Source: Paenibacillus sp. J31TS4
GTDB lineage: Bacteria; Bacillota; Bacilli; Paenibacillales; NBRC-103111
Direction: 5' to 3'
DNA: 64,000 nt
NCBI RefSeq assembly: GCF_018403265.1
Contig: NZ_BOSI01000005.1
Location: 62,001 to 126,000, forward strand
This document shows, piece by piece, positions 26,150-36,009 of this stretch. Numbering within the stretch: the stretch's first letter is position 1; every line of letters begins with the position of its first letter. Under the pieces are notes generated by a model. The model was not told the origin of the DNA and did no database searches. It saw nothing but the letters and a program-made list of their open reading frames with translations. Position numbers and translations under genes: made by a program.

Positions 26150-27833
26150 CGAGACGGCCGACGCGGGCGATCAGCTTCTTGAGCGGAGCCGGGAAGCCGG
26201 CGACGTCGTCCTTGGTGACGACCTTGAGCGCCATCATGAGAACGGGATAGAGCGAGAGCACGACGATGCCGGTAATGGCGCCGTCCACCAGGTAGAGCAG
26301 CTTGGCCGGCAGCCCGCTCAGCAGCGAGTAGCACAGCCGCTCGACGGCGAAGCCGACGGCGAGCAGAATCGCGCTCGCCCCGGCGAGGCCGCCCCAGCGC
26401 CGGCCGCTCATGACGCGGAACGGCACCTTCTTGCGGATGACGCGGGCGTTGAACGCCATCATGACGACGAAGCAGCCGGCGGTGCCGAGCACGATGCCGT
26501 ACATGCCGAGTACCGGCGCCAGCAGCAGGCTGACGACCAGCTTCGCGACGATGCCGAGGCAGACGTTCACGATCAGCGGGCGCATCTCTCCGATGCCCAT
26601 CAGTATCGAGCCGGACGTCTGCATGACGATCTGGAACAGCGCGCTCGCCGTCAGCAGCGCGACGATGCCGTAGCCGGCTTCGTTCGGGAACAGGAAGCCG
26701 TTGATCGGACGGGCCGCCGTGACGATCGCAAGCACGACCGGCAGGCCGGTCAGCACCGAGATCTGCAGCGCCTTGGCCGCCTGCCGCTTCACCTCAACCA
26801 AATCGCCGCGGGCGTAGGCCGAGGAGACGATCGGGACGATCGACTGGCTGAGCGCGATCGCCAGAATGATCGGAATGCCCGCCAGCGACTGGGCTTGTCC
26901 GGTGAGAATGCCGAGCGCCACCTTGGCCTCCGTCTCGCCGATCGTTCCGCGCAGCAGCGGAATCGCCATCGACGAGTCGATGAAGTAGATGAGCGGGACC
27001 GCGAGCGAGAACAGAACGATCGGAATCGAGATCGTGAACATCGCTTTGAAGATCGACCCGTATGTGCCGAGAACCTTGGGCGCGAGCGGGTTATCCGCCT
27101 GCGGGGCGGACGCCGCGGCCGTCTGGGTCTGGCGGATGCGGACCGGGATGCCGCCGCGGGAGGCCGGGGCCGTCTCGCCCCGTTCCCTGCGGTCCTGCCG
27201 GCGCAGCGACCGCCAGTACCAGGCCAGCACGGCGACGGCGCCCACGCTGCCCATCACGCCGCCGAACGAAGCGCCGGCGACGGCCCAGTCATGGCCCCAG
27301 CCGACCGCGAGAAACAGCGCCGCGAGGCCGATGGAGGTGACGAGCCGGAGAATCTGCTCGATGATCTGGGACAGGCCGTTCGGCATCATCATCCGGCGGC
27401 CCTGGAAGTAGCCGCGCACGATGGCGATCAGCGGAAACAAGAGAAGCGCCGGCGCGAGCGCCCGGATCGCGAGCGTCGCCGAGGCGTCGCCGGATGCGTT
27501 GGCATACGTCGGTGCATAGAGAAGCAGAAAGACCGTCATGACGACGCCCGCGCCGAGCGCGAACTGGACCGACGCGCGGAAGATGCGGTCGGCCTCCGCA
27601 TGGCGGCCGAGCTCCGTCCGCTCGGAGACGAGCTTGCTGAGCGCGCTCGGAATGCCTGCGGTGGCGATCGTCAGGAGCAGCGTATAGATATTGAAGGCAA
27701 TGCCGAACGTCGCCATCCCGCCCTGTCCGATCAGGTAGACGAGCGGAATCCGCTGCACGACCCCGAGTACCCGGGCGACGAGAGCGGCGGCGGCTAGTAT
27801 GACCGTGCCTTTGACTAACGAATCTTTTGCCAA
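26139..27833 (-). CDS. MurJ/SpoVB-type polysaccharide or lipid II flippase
   Basis: A 564-residue membrane protein with about 14 helices of the MOP (MATE-like) superfamily. The N-terminus (KGTVILAAAALVARVLGVVQRIPLVYLIG) and the GMATFGIAFNIY, AGIPSALSKLVSE segments are those of the SpoVB/YtgP group, which flips peptidoglycan precursors. A hydrophilic insertion of about 45 residues (RRQDRRERGETAPAS...) lies between helices 6 and 7. The start is TTG at 27833 behind TAGGGAG; the much longer frame upstream runs through the ThuA gene. The MurJ-like or SpoVB role cannot be separated by sequence alone. Confidence 0.87.
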   Translation of the reverse strand: MAKDSLVKGTVILAAAALVARVLGVVQRIPLVYLIGQGGMATFGIAFNIYTLLLTIATAGIPSALSKLVSERTELGRHAEADRIFRASVQFALGAGVVMTVFLLLYAPTYANASGDASATLAIRALAPALLLFPLIAIVRGYFQGRRMMMPNGLSQIIEQILRLVTSIGLAALFLAVGWGHDWAVAGASFGGVMGSVGAVAVLAWYWRSLRRQDRRERGETAPASRGGIPVRIRQTQTAAASAPQADNPLAPKVLGTYGSIFKAMFTISIPIVLFSLAVPLIYFIDSSMAIPLLRGTIGETEAKVALGILTGQAQSLAGIPIILAIALSQSIVPIVSSAYARGDLVEVKRQAAKALQISVLTGLPVVLAIVTAARPINGFLFPNEAGYGIVALLTASALFQIVMQTSGSILMGIGEMRPLIVNVCLGIVAKLVVSLLLAPVLGMYGIVLGTAGCFVVMMAFNARVIRKKVPFRVMSGRRWGGLAGASAILLAVGFAVERLCYSLLSGLPAKLLYLVDGAITGIVVLSLYPVLMMALKVVTKDDVAGFPAPLKKLIARVGRLVKR

Positions 27834-27846
27834 GTGTCTCGACTCC

Positions 27847-28581
27847 CTACTTAGTGGACCGGATTTCTTCGAGCGGAAGCGTATGGTGATAGACCGGTGT
27901 CGCGCCGTGGCGGGGAGCCGCCCACTGAACGCCGTTCGAGATGACGCGGAGCACGTCGGGATTGTAATAAGTCGGATACGTCTCGTGGCCCGGACGGAAG
28001 TAGAACACCTTGCCGAGTCCGCGGTGGTAGGTGCAGCCGCTGCGGAACACTTCTCCGCCCTCGAACCAGCTGACGAAGACGAGCTCGTCCGGCTTCGGGA
28101 TGTCGAAGTGCTCGCCGTACATCTCCTCGTGCGGAATCTCCACATACTGCCCGATTCCTTCAGCAATCGGATGCGCCGGATCGACGACCCAGATGCGCTC
28201 CTTCTCTCCTACCTCGCGCCACTTGAGGCTGCAGGAGGTGCCCATCAGCTTCTTGAAGATTTTGGAGTAATGCCCCGAGTGCAGCACGATCAAGCCCATC
28301 CCCTGCAGCACCCGCTCCTGCACGCGATCGACGATGGCGTCCTCCACCCGGCCGTGGGCCTTGTGCCCCCACCAGATCAGCACGTCGGTTTCGTTCAGCA
28401 CTTCCTCGGTCAAGCCGTGCTCCGGCTCCTCGAGCGTAGCCGTCCGCACCTCAACGCCCTCCTGCCGGATACCTTCCGCGATCGCCTGATGCAGGCCCAG
28501 CGGATAGACGCGCCGGACCGCCTCATTTTCCTTTTCATGCAAAAACTCGTTCCACACCGTTACCCGAATCGCTGGTTTCAT
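27847..28581 (-). CDS. ThuA-like domain protein
   Basis: 244 residues with a glutamine-amidotransferase-like fold. [31 protein letters not shown] and the later [17 protein letters not shown] match the ThuA (trehalose utilisation-like) family, in which the class I amidotransferase Cys is missing, as here. The ATG at 28581 sits 8 bases after GGGGGAG; a TTG six bases earlier is too close. It ends 13 bases before the flippase start, so the two are co-transcribed. Substrate unknown. Confidence 0.85.
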   Translation of the reverse strand: MKPAIRVTVWNEFLHEKENEAVRRVYPLGLHQAIAEGIRQEGVEVRTATLEEPEHGLTEEVLNETDVLIWWGHKAHGRVEDAIVDRVQERVLQGMGLIVLHSGHYSKIFKKLMGTSCSLKWREVGEKERIWVVDPAHPIAEGIGQYVEIPHEEMYGEHFDIPKPDELVFVSWFEGGEVFRSGCTYHRGLGKVFYFRPGHETYPTYYNPDVLRVISNGVQWAAPRHGATPVYHHTLPLEEIRSTK

Positions 28582-28596
28582 GTCCAACGCTCCCCC

Positions 28597-29076
28597 TCAC
28601 CATACCCATATGAAAAATAGAACAATCATGACAGCCTGCAATAGCAATTTGGCCGCGGAGCTGGAGAAAAAGCCCACAACGGCGCCGATCCCCGCCTTGA
28701 AGGCCCGCTCGGGCGAAGCGCCGGTCAACAGCTCGCCGATTACGGCCCCAAGGAAGGGGCCGATGATGAGCCCGAACGCCGGAATGACGAACGGACCGGC
28801 GATGATGCCGATCGTGCTGCCGATCACCGACGCGCGCGTGCCGCCGAACCGCTTGACGCCCATCGCGCCGATCAGGTAATCGGCAATGAGGACGGTCAGG
28901 ACGATCGCGGACTGGATCAGCCAGAACCACAAGCCGAACGGCTCAAAGCTGATGAACAGCCCGTATACGAAGAAAGCGGCGAAGATGGCCAGGACGCCCG
29001 GAAGCACCGGCAGGACGGCGCCCAGCATCCCGATCACAAACAATGCGATGACGAGAATCCAGCCTATCCAGACCAT
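28597..29076 (-). CDS. DUF456 membrane protein
   Basis: 159 residues, hydrophobic, with about five membrane helices and glycine-rich loops (VLPVLPG, IGSTIGIIAGPFVIPAFGLI). This is the DUF456 family (YqgC type), of unknown function. It sits 12 bases behind the HAD gene and 15 bases before the ThuA gene, in one operon with both. Confidence 0.85.
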   Translation of the reverse strand: MVWIGWILVIALFVIGMLGAVLPVLPGVLAIFAAFFVYGLFISFEPFGLWFWLIQSAIVLTVLIADYLIGAMGVKRFGGTRASVIGSTIGIIAGPFVIPAFGLIIGPFLGAVIGELLTGASPERAFKAGIGAVVGFFSSSAAKLLLQAVMIVLFFIWVW

Positions 29077-29088
29077 CTCTATCCTCTC

Positions 29089-29835
29089 CTACTCCTCGAG
29101 GCCGAAGGCGTACTTGCGGATTGCAAGAGCGACGCCGTCCTCGTTGTTGGTAGCCGTCACGGCGTTCGCCGCCAGCTTGAGCTCTTCCTGGGCGTTGCCC
29201 ATCGCGATGCCGAGCCCGGATTCTTTGATCATGGTCAGGTCGTTCAGGCTGTCGCCCATCGCCATGACCTCCTCCATCTTGACGCCGAGCAGGTTGCAGA
29301 CGTCCATGATGCCGCTCGCCTTGCTGATCCCTCTCGGATTAATCTCCAGGTTGTTCACGTTGGAGTTCGTGATTTCGAACAGCTCGCGCTCCTCTAGGAC
29401 ACCCCGGATGAGAGCCAGCTTCTCCGCATCGTCGGTCATGAAGCCGAACTTGAGCCACTGCTTGTCGTCCAGATTATCGGTCCAGTGGTCTTTGTTGAAC
29501 AGTCCTTCCACCGCATAGCCCCAGAACCAGGTGCCGTGGGTCGCCGCAATGCCGTGCAGCCATTTGATCCATTCGGTCTCCATAAGATGCCGCTTGAAGA
29601 GGACTCCCGGAGCCTTCCATACCTCGCTGCCGTTGACCGATACCATGGGCGACTGCAGATTCAGCTCCTCCACATACTTCTGGACGGATTGAACGCCCCG
29701 TCCCGTCGAGAACATGACCGTGATGCCGGCTTCGATCGCCTTGTCGATCCATTTGCGGTTTTCGGGGGAGATGGCGTGGCTGCTGTTCAGCACGGTGCCA
29801 TCCATGTCAAGTGCAATGACTTTGTAAGGTCCCAT
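29089..29835 (-). CDS. HAD-superfamily (Cof-type) phosphatase
   Basis: 248 residues. The nucleophile motif is DMDGTVLN (Asp10, Asp12). STGRG is motif II, and MGDSLNDLTMI is the metal-binding motif IV. The large cap between them is of the Cof (type IIB) kind, usually acting on sugar phosphates or flavin and pyridoxal phosphates. The ATG at 29835 was chosen because homologues start there; the frame upstream is not family-like. First gene of a probable operon with DUF456, ThuA and the flippase. Confidence 0.9.
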   Translation of the reverse strand: MGPYKVIALDMDGTVLNSSHAISPENRKWIDKAIEAGITVMFSTGRGVQSVQKYVEELNLQSPMVSVNGSEVWKAPGVLFKRHLMETEWIKWLHGIAATHGTWFWGYAVEGLFNKDHWTDNLDDKQWLKFGFMTDDAEKLALIRGVLEERELFEITNSNVNNLEINPRGISKASGIMDVCNLLGVKMEEVMAMGDSLNDLTMIKESGLGIAMGNAQEELKLAANAVTATNNEDGVALAIRKYAFGLEE

Positions 29836-29930
29836 AATGATGCTCTTCCTCTCCCTCTGTTCCCTTTGTCTCCTCGATGGCCGGTTTCGGCCCGAGGCTC
29901 TCTGTCTTTCGGCCGGGTGCTGTGTCCGGC

Positions 29931-31805
29931 TCAGACCGCGGCGAACTGCCGGCCGGGCTGATCCTGTACATACGTCGCGTGCCACAGGGCGAAGACGTAG
30001 ATGACCCACAGCCTGCGGGCATAATCGCCTTCTCCTTTGCGGTGTCTGGCGGCCATCTGCTCGACGGTCGCCAGGTTGATGAAGCTGTCGATGCCGCTCG
30101 CCTTGATCTGCTCGACCATCAGCTCACCCTGATCGCCGCGCAGCCAATCCCGCATCGGGACCGGGAAGCCGAGCTTCGGCCGGTTCAGAATGAAGTCGGG
30201 GATGATGCCCTCCATCGCTTTGCGGAAGATATACTTGGTCGTGCCTTCCGCGAGCCGGTACTGCACCGGAATGCGGCGCGTCAGCTCGTACAGCTCCTTG
30301 TCGAGGAACGGCACGCGCAGCTCCAGCGAGTGGGCCATCGTCATTTTGTCTGCCTTCATCAGAATGTCGCCGGGCATCCACAGATTCATATCTATATATT
30401 GCATGCGCGAGACCGGATCCAGATGCTTCGTCTTGTCGTAGTATTCCGCCGCAATGCGTACCGGGTTTTTGTACGCCTGCAGCTGGCTCCGGGTCATGCG
30501 CACGACTTCCGCCTTCATGTCCTCCGTGAATATCTTGGCGTTGCCGAGGAACCGCTCCTCAAGCGGCGTCGTGCCGCGGAGCAGGTAGTTGCGCCCCGGC
30601 AGCCCCGCCGGCAGCCCCTTGGCAAAACCGTTGAGCGCCCGCATGAGCGGCAGCGGCAGCCAAGACAGCGGTCGGAGCGACTGCGGCTCGCGGTAGATGC
30701 GGTAGCCGCCGAACAGCTCGTCCGCCCCTTCGCCGGAGAGGACGACGGTGACGTGCTCGCGCGCCAGCTGCGCTACATGGTACAGCGCGATCGCCGACGG
30801 ATCGGCGACCGGCTCGTCCTGATGCCAGATCGCTTTGGGCACCGAGTCGAAGAAGTCCTTCTGCGTGATGATCTTCGCATAATGCTCGGTACCGAGCGCG
30901 GCCGCCGTCTCCTTGGCGATGACCGTCTCGTTGTTCGCTCCCTCGAAGCCGACCGAGAACGTGCGGATCGGCTCGAACATGCGCATATGGGTGGCGATCG
31001 CCGTCGAATCGATGCCGCTCGACAGGAAGCAGCCCCGCTCGACGTCGCTCACCATATGGTGGATGACGGAATCCTTGAGCTTCTCGCGGATTTCCTCGAC
31101 ATAATCCTCGAACGGCCGGTTGACCGGCTCGAGCATCGGGTCCCAATACCGCTGAATCGCCATCGAGCCGTCCGGCTTGACAGTAACGGTATGGCCGGGC
31201 GGCAGCTTGCGGATGCCCTCGAACATCGTCGCCGGCTCCGGTACGTACTGGAAGGTCAAGTAGTTCAAGAGCGAGTCGGTCTGCACGCTCCGCTTGACGC
31301 CCTCCGCCTCGAGAATGCTCTTGATCTCCGAGGCGAACACGAATTGCTGCTGGTTATGCACATAGTAAAAAGGCTTAATGCCAAAATGGTCGCGCGCGCC
31401 GAACAGCGTCCGCGTCCTGCGGTCCCAAATGACGAAGCCGAACATGCCGCGCAGCATCTTGACACAGTCCTCGCCGTATTCCTCATAGAGGTGAACGATG
31501 ACCTCGGTGTCGCTGTTCGTCCGGAACTGGTGGCCCCGGTCCACGAGCAGCTTGCGCAGCTCTTTATAGTTATAGATCTCGCCGTTAAAGACGATCCAGA
31601 CCTGCTCATCCTCGTTGCAGAGCGGCTGATGCCCCTCCGCCAGATCGATAATGGAAAGCCGGCGGAAGCCGAGACCGACGCCACGATCGGTCCAGAAGCC
31701 CGAGTCGTCGGGGCCTCGGTGCACGATGACGTCCGTCATCCGCTTGAGCGATTCGACAGTAGGTTCTCTATCCGAAAAATACATCAATCCTGCTATTCCG
31801 CACAT
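29931..31805 (-). CDS. asnB: Asparagine synthase (glutamine-hydrolysing)
   Basis: 624 residues. Cys2 (MCGIAGL) is the glutaminase nucleophile; the N-terminal Ntn domain frees ammonia from glutamine. The C-terminal synthetase has the PP-loop SSGIDST (about 350) and activates aspartate with ATP. Length is close to AsnO/AsnB of Bacillus. The start at 31805 is required because Cys2 must follow the initiator Met. Homologues also act in spore formation and in amidation of cell-wall precursors, so the exact role is open. Confidence 0.92.
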   Translation of the reverse strand: MCGIAGLMYFSDREPTVESLKRMTDVIVHRGPDDSGFWTDRGVGLGFRRLSIIDLAEGHQPLCNEDEQVWIVFNGEIYNYKELRKLLVDRGHQFRTNSDTEVIVHLYEEYGEDCVKMLRGMFGFVIWDRRTRTLFGARDHFGIKPFYYVHNQQQFVFASEIKSILEAEGVKRSVQTDSLLNYLTFQYVPEPATMFEGIRKLPPGHTVTVKPDGSMAIQRYWDPMLEPVNRPFEDYVEEIREKLKDSVIHHMVSDVERGCFLSSGIDSTAIATHMRMFEPIRTFSVGFEGANNETVIAKETAAALGTEHYAKIITQKDFFDSVPKAIWHQDEPVADPSAIALYHVAQLAREHVTVVLSGEGADELFGGYRIYREPQSLRPLSWLPLPLMRALNGFAKGLPAGLPGRNYLLRGTTPLEERFLGNAKIFTEDMKAEVVRMTRSQLQAYKNPVRIAAEYYDKTKHLDPVSRMQYIDMNLWMPGDILMKADKMTMAHSLELRVPFLDKELYELTRRIPVQYRLAEGTTKYIFRKAMEGIIPDFILNRPKLGFPVPMRDWLRGDQGELMVEQIKASGIDSFINLATVEQMAARHRKGEGDYARRLWVIYVFALWHATYVQDQPGRQFAAV

Positions 31806-31913
31806 AAGTTTGTTTCCTCTCCATATCCGGTGCCTTTTGCTGCACACCGCTCATAGTTCTCCAGTTTACGATTATTAAGTATAGCATACCTGATCGCCGG
31901 AGCGGAAATCGCC

Positions 31914-31952
31914 GCCAAAAAACTTCCGGGCCGCATTTCGGCCCCCGGGACG
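31914..31952 (-). terminator. Second, distal terminator of the PBP gene
   Basis: Arms CCGGGCCG and CGGCCCCCGG with an A6 run on the left. It lies just beyond the terminator at 31976-32028, so the two are in tandem. Confidence 0.55.
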
Positions 31953-31975
31953 CACCGATCCGGGCCCGCGCGGGC

Positions 31976-32028
31976 ACAAAAAACAGACGCCTTTCGGAGC
32001 CCGGCCATGCCGGTACCGAAAGGCGTCT
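31976..32028 (-). terminator. Terminator of the PBP gene
   Basis: Arms AGACGCCTTTCGG (31985-31997) and CCGAAAGGCGTCT (32016-32028), A6 run on the left as U tract. Confidence 0.88.
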
Positions 32029-32046
32029 CTCACAGGTTCGCCGCGA

Positions 32047-34071
32047 TTACGGCGTCATCTCCGGCGTGCCCTTGGGCACGCCGTTAAAGCCAATGTACTG
32101 ATCGTACGCGTCGAAGATCTTGCGGGCGATCGGCGCCGCTCCGTAAGCGCCGAAGCCCCCCTCCGGCACGACGACGGCGATGGCAAGCTTCGGATTCTCC
32201 GCCGGCGCATAGCCGACGAAGACGGCGTTGTCGATCCGCTTGCCACCGACGTCCTGCTCGGACGTACCGGTTTTGCGGACGAAGCTGTAAGGGACGCCGT
32301 CGAAGCCGTCGACCCGGCTTTTCATCCCTTCCTTGATGACGTTCCAGTACGTATCCGAGAACTTCTCCTCACTCAGAATCTCCGGCTCGAAGGTCTTGAC
32401 GAGCTCACCCTCGTACGTACGGATTTCGTTCACGAACTGAGGCTTGTACCGCTTGCCCTTGTTGGCCAGCATCGTTGTGTACTGGGCGAGCTGAAGAACG
32501 GTGTACCGCGCTTCCTGGCCGAACGAGGCGTTGATAAGCGGGAACTGGGCCTTATACTTCTGCGTGTTCTCGTAGTAGTACGAGACGCCCGCGCTCTCGC
32601 CCGGCAAGCCGCTGCCCGTCGTGACGCCGAGCCCGAACTTTTTCATGTAGCTGTCCCAGACGTCGACCGGGTTCTTGACCATCGAGAACAGCCGGTTGCC
32701 GACCATCGCCGCCATGAAGGTGTTCGACGAATGCTCTAGCGCCGAAGAGACGGTCAGCCGGCCGTACGCCTTGTTGTCCGAGTTGCGGACACGCCCGCTG
32801 TTGTCCTTGCCGTAATAATAGATCCCGTTGTCCTGGTATGGCTCATACGGCCCGAGAATGCCTTCGGCCATCCCGACCATGACGGTCAGCGGCTTGAGCG
32901 TCGAGCCCGGAGGCACGAGCGAGGACGGGTGCTTCGGAATCTGGTCCTTGGGCAGGTCCGGCACCCGCTCCCGGATCGTCCCGTTCGTGTACCGGTTCTC
33001 GATCTTGGCGTACTCGTCCGGCTGGATGCCTCCTGTCCAGACGTTCGGATCGTAATCCGGCATGCTCGCCATCGCGACGACCTTGCCGGTGTCGACCTCC
33101 ATTGCGACCGCGTAGCCGGCGACCGCCCGGCCGCCGAGCGCGTAGAAGTTGTTCGGCGGGTTGTTGCGCAGCATCGACAGGTGGTCGGTAATGGCCTGCT
33201 GGGCGGCCAGCTGCACGTCCTTCTGGATCGTCAGGAACAGGTTATTCCCCTTCACCGGAGGCGTCACCTCCACCTGGCCGACAATCTGCTCCTTGTTGTT
33301 GATCGGGTAGGTGCGGCTGCCGTTCTTGCCCCTCAGCTCGTCCTGGTACATCAGCTCCAGCCCGTCGAAGCCGACATATTCGTCGTTCAAATACGACGTC
33401 TCGTCCGTTTTGTAGCGCTGCAGCCAGGTCGCCTTCTGGTTGCTCGCCGTCGAATAGGGCCTCAGGTAGCCCACCAGATGCACGGCAATGTTGCGGCTGT
33501 CGTACACTCGTGTGCTCTCCTCGGACACCTCGAGCCCAAGCAGCTCGTCGCGGTGTTCCGACATGTACGCAATTTCCTTCTTCGACAGCCCCGATTTGAT
33601 CCGGCGCGGCCAAAACGTGTAGGTCGGCGACTTGGTCTCTTTGCCCTCGAGATCGAAGCCGACGTCCATCTTCTTGATGATTTCCTCGGCCGTTATCGGC
33701 GCCTTCGCGTTATCCCCGTACTGCGCGAAGATATCAGCCAGCTTCCTCGCAAGCGCGATCTTCTGGTCCTTTGTCTGCCCCGGCTCGATGCGGTAGGACA
33801 CCGACATCGTCGAGGTCGTCGAGGCGATCGGCGAGCTGTTCCGGTCGAAGATATTGCCCCGGATCGGGGATATGGTAATGTCGCGTTTCGAATACTGCTT
33901 CTCGAGCGCGGCGAGTTCTTTTCCTTCTACGAACTGCAGGAACGCCAATCGGATAATTAAGATAGAGAAGAGCGAAAAGATACAAAAGAAAAACACGTTG
34001 ATCCGAATCGAAAATTGACGCCGCTTCTGCGTCTCTTTCTTTTGCGGATCCTCCAGATGGGAATGCTCCAT
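32047..34071 (-). CDS. Class B penicillin-binding protein (transpeptidase)
   Basis: 674 residues. One N-terminal membrane helix (about 24-43) follows a basic cytoplasmic segment. The PBP dimerisation region (RGNIFDRNSSPIA) comes next, then the transpeptidase domain with Ser390-x-x-Lys (GSTLKP), SSN and KTGTS. It cross-links peptidoglycan. The set fits PBP2/PbpA-type enzymes for elongation; which paralogue is not certain. The ATG at 34071 has AAAGGAA 7 bases upstream; two earlier in-frame starts do not. Confidence 0.93.
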   Translation of the reverse strand: MEHSHLEDPQKKETQKRRQFSIRINVFFFCIFSLFSILIIRLAFLQFVEGKELAALEKQYSKRDITISPIRGNIFDRNSSPIASTTSTMSVSYRIEPGQTKDQKIALARKLADIFAQYGDNAKAPITAEEIIKKMDVGFDLEGKETKSPTYTFWPRRIKSGLSKKEIAYMSEHRDELLGLEVSEESTRVYDSRNIAVHLVGYLRPYSTASNQKATWLQRYKTDETSYLNDEYVGFDGLELMYQDELRGKNGSRTYPINNKEQIVGQVEVTPPVKGNNLFLTIQKDVQLAAQQAITDHLSMLRNNPPNNFYALGGRAVAGYAVAMEVDTGKVVAMASMPDYDPNVWTGGIQPDEYAKIENRYTNGTIRERVPDLPKDQIPKHPSSLVPPGSTLKPLTVMVGMAEGILGPYEPYQDNGIYYYGKDNSGRVRNSDNKAYGRLTVSSALEHSSNTFMAAMVGNRLFSMVKNPVDVWDSYMKKFGLGVTTGSGLPGESAGVSYYYENTQKYKAQFPLINASFGQEARYTVLQLAQYTTMLANKGKRYKPQFVNEIRTYEGELVKTFEPEILSEEKFSDTYWNVIKEGMKSRVDGFDGVPYSFVRKTGTSEQDVGGKRIDNAVFVGYAPAENPKLAIAVVVPEGGFGAYGAAPIARKIFDAYDQYIGFNGVPKGTPEMTP

Positions 34072-34197
34072 GCCCAGTTCCTTTCTTCGCATAATCTGCC
34101 CCTGCAAAGGGCGGAGGGAATCCCCGGCGGCTCCCCGGCGGAGAGTCCGGCTCGGAAGGACAGACCTTCGTCCTTACCAGTTTAGCATAGTTGCCGA

Positions 34198-34240
34198 CAA
34201 AAAACGAAGCCCGTCGACCTATGGTCGACAGGCTTCGCGC
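34198..34240 (-). terminator. Terminator of the transglutaminase gene
   Basis: Long stem: CGAAGCC-C-GTCGACC, loop, GGTCGAC-A-GGCTTCG (34205-34237), with an A6 run on the left. Confidence 0.88.
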
Positions 34241-34314
34241 TAATCTCGGGTTTTTCCCGTGCAGGAGACGGCTCGGTATCCGCTAAAGCGAGAGGCCGCC
34301 CGGCATTCGAGCCG

Positions 34315-35460
34315 TCAGGCATCCCGGATATGCGTATCGTCGAAGCCGGGCGGATTGAACCAATTGCCGCCGCTCGACACCCACGTAGAATCAAGCGGCA
34401 CCCACTTGCCGGCTTCGGACAGGTAGACTTCGTTCCATGCATGCGGCCCATAGCTGCCCTTGCCGTCGTAGCCGAGACCGGTTACGACCTTGACGTCGAG
34501 GCCGACCGAGCGCGCCATGACCGCGTACAGCCGCGAATAATCGATACAGACGCCCTCTTTCGTCCGGAACGTATCGTCCGGCGTCTGTTCCTTCCAGATG
34601 CGCTGCTGCTCGTACAGGTTCACCTTGTCCCAGTCGTAGCGGACGCGGGTCCCTACCCATTGGTACAGCGCCTTCGCCTTCTCTTCGTCCGTCTTGGCTC
34701 CGGCCGTTACTTCCTTCGCCGCGAGAGCAATATCGTCCGGCACGTTCGCGTCCAGTACCTCGTATTTGCGCTGAAGAATGCTGTGGAATTCCGACTCCAC
34801 TGCCCGCGTGAACACAGGCAGCTTGTCCTTCAGATAATCCCCGGTTACCGGCTGGATGATCCCGGTCGCTCCCTTCTGGTAGAGAGACGACTGCTGCACG
34901 TATGCAGTGAACGCGGTATCCGGGTAGAGGACGGAATAGACGAACAGGACGGCGATCAGGAGAAGCGCCCGGGCGCTTCCCGTCAGGACCCCGATGCCGC
35001 CGCCGGCCAGGCTGCTGAGCCAGGTCGGCTGGCGGAGCTCCGCGCGCGGGGCTCCTCCGACGGCCAGAATGCCGGCCACCGCGGCAGCGGCCGCGCGCAG
35101 CAGCAGCTTGACCGCGAGGTACCCGGCCAAGAGGAGCAGCCCGGACCGCATCAGCGGGAAGTCCCGCAGCCCCGTCAGAAAGGTATAGTACATCTGCTGG
35201 CCCCAGCCCAGCTGGCCGCCCGGAATGCGAATATCGGCCGCGAGCAGCTTGTCCCGGACGAGCGGGGACAGCCACTGCTGCAGTCTCCAGGCGGTCAGGA
35301 GGCTGACGATCGTAAACACCCCGTCCAGCAGCAGGGAGAACAGAGAACGGGCCGATCCCCCTGCCCCTCTGCCTGCGCCCTGCACGACGGACAGCGCCAC
35401 TACCGCCAGCAAGAGGACGGACATCCAGTTGACCGACCTCAGCATATTGAATTCATTCAC
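34315..35460 (-). CDS. Membrane protein with C-terminal transglutaminase-like domain
   Basis: 381 residues. The first 180 residues form four or five membrane helices in a pattern like CvpA-type proteins. The last 130 residues are a transglutaminase-like domain with the catalytic triad Cys305 (KEGVCIDYSRLY), His340 (YGPHAWNEVY) and Asp357 (VPLDSTW). The triad lies outside the membrane if the last helix exits. Such domains act as peptidases or cross-linking enzymes. It is upstream of the PBP on the same strand but separated by a terminator. Target unknown. Confidence 0.85.
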   Translation of the reverse strand: MNEFNMLRSVNWMSVLLLAVVALSVVQGAGRGAGGSARSLFSLLLDGVFTIVSLLTAWRLQQWLSPLVRDKLLAADIRIPGGQLGWGQQMYYTFLTGLRDFPLMRSGLLLLAGYLAVKLLLRAAAAAVAGILAVGGAPRAELRQPTWLSSLAGGGIGVLTGSARALLLIAVLFVYSVLYPDTAFTAYVQQSSLYQKGATGIIQPVTGDYLKDKLPVFTRAVESEFHSILQRKYEVLDANVPDDIALAAKEVTAGAKTDEEKAKALYQWVGTRVRYDWDKVNLYEQQRIWKEQTPDDTFRTKEGVCIDYSRLYAVMARSVGLDVKVVTGLGYDGKGSYGPHAWNEVYLSEAGKWVPLDSTWVSSGGNWFNPPGFDDTHIRDA

Positions 35461-35521
35461 CTAAGTATCCCCCCGTTGCGAGCGCGCCGGCGGCCGGATC
35501 GCGGGGAGCCCCGCCGGCGGC

Positions 35522-35947
35522 TTATTTCGATTTGGCTTGTTCGATGAAAGCGCGAAGGGCGTCGTCCATCTTCATCGTGAACGATTGGCCGAGGAAGGTG
35601 ATCTTCGCTTCGTTCGCGCCCGGCGCGGCGTCCACTTGAATGTTCTTGGTCGTCACGGTGAAGGTGCCGTCCGCATTGGCCTTGTACTTGGCCTCCTTCG
35701 CCTCCGAGGCGATCGCACTCATCGCCTGGTCCTTGACGCCGCTCGCCACGGCCTCGCCCAGCGTGCCCGTCATCTCGGCCAGCTTGTCCTTGTAGCTCGC
35801 CCCATAAAAGAATAAGCCCGCCAGCAAGGCCAGTACAAGCACCCACTTGATGACAGTTTTGACCAATTTGACAATCAATAACAACACGACGACGCCAATC
35901 GCGAGAATAAACCAGCGTTCCTGCAAAAATACGGACCATTGGTCCAT
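35522..35947 (-). CDS. Hypothetical membrane-anchored protein, 141 residues
   Basis: An N-terminal hydrophobic region of two close helices (about residues 13-32 and 34-49) is followed by an exported, mostly polar domain. That domain has a short beta-rich part (DGTFTVTTKNIQVD, KITFLGQSFTMKMDDAL). The ATG at 35947 sits behind GGGGGGAAAG; a GTG 15 bases earlier is inside that site. It precedes the transglutaminase gene by 61 bases, so the two may act together. I do not recognise the family. Confidence 0.65.
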   Translation of the reverse strand: MDQWSVFLQERWFILAIGVVVLLLIVKLVKTVIKWVLVLALLAGLFFYGASYKDKLAEMTGTLGEAVASGVKDQAMSAIASEAKEAKYKANADGTFTVTTKNIQVDAAPGANEAKITFLGQSFTMKMDDALRAFIEQAKSK

Positions 35948-36009
35948 TTTCTTTCCCCCCACCCTGTGCTGCCACTAAGTTTTCCCTATCATACTATATC
36001 CGTTTGGGC

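Noticed and set aside
27834-28166. N-terminal extension of about 110 residues on the flippase
   Set aside because: It runs through the ThuA gene in another frame, is Ser/Arg-rich and has no homology-like features. The TTG at 27833 has a ribosome site and gives the family N-terminus.
29877-31856. Open frame of 659 codons opposite the asparagine synthase gene
   Set aside because: Antisense shadow of a conserved gene; no ribosome site and no recognisable domain.
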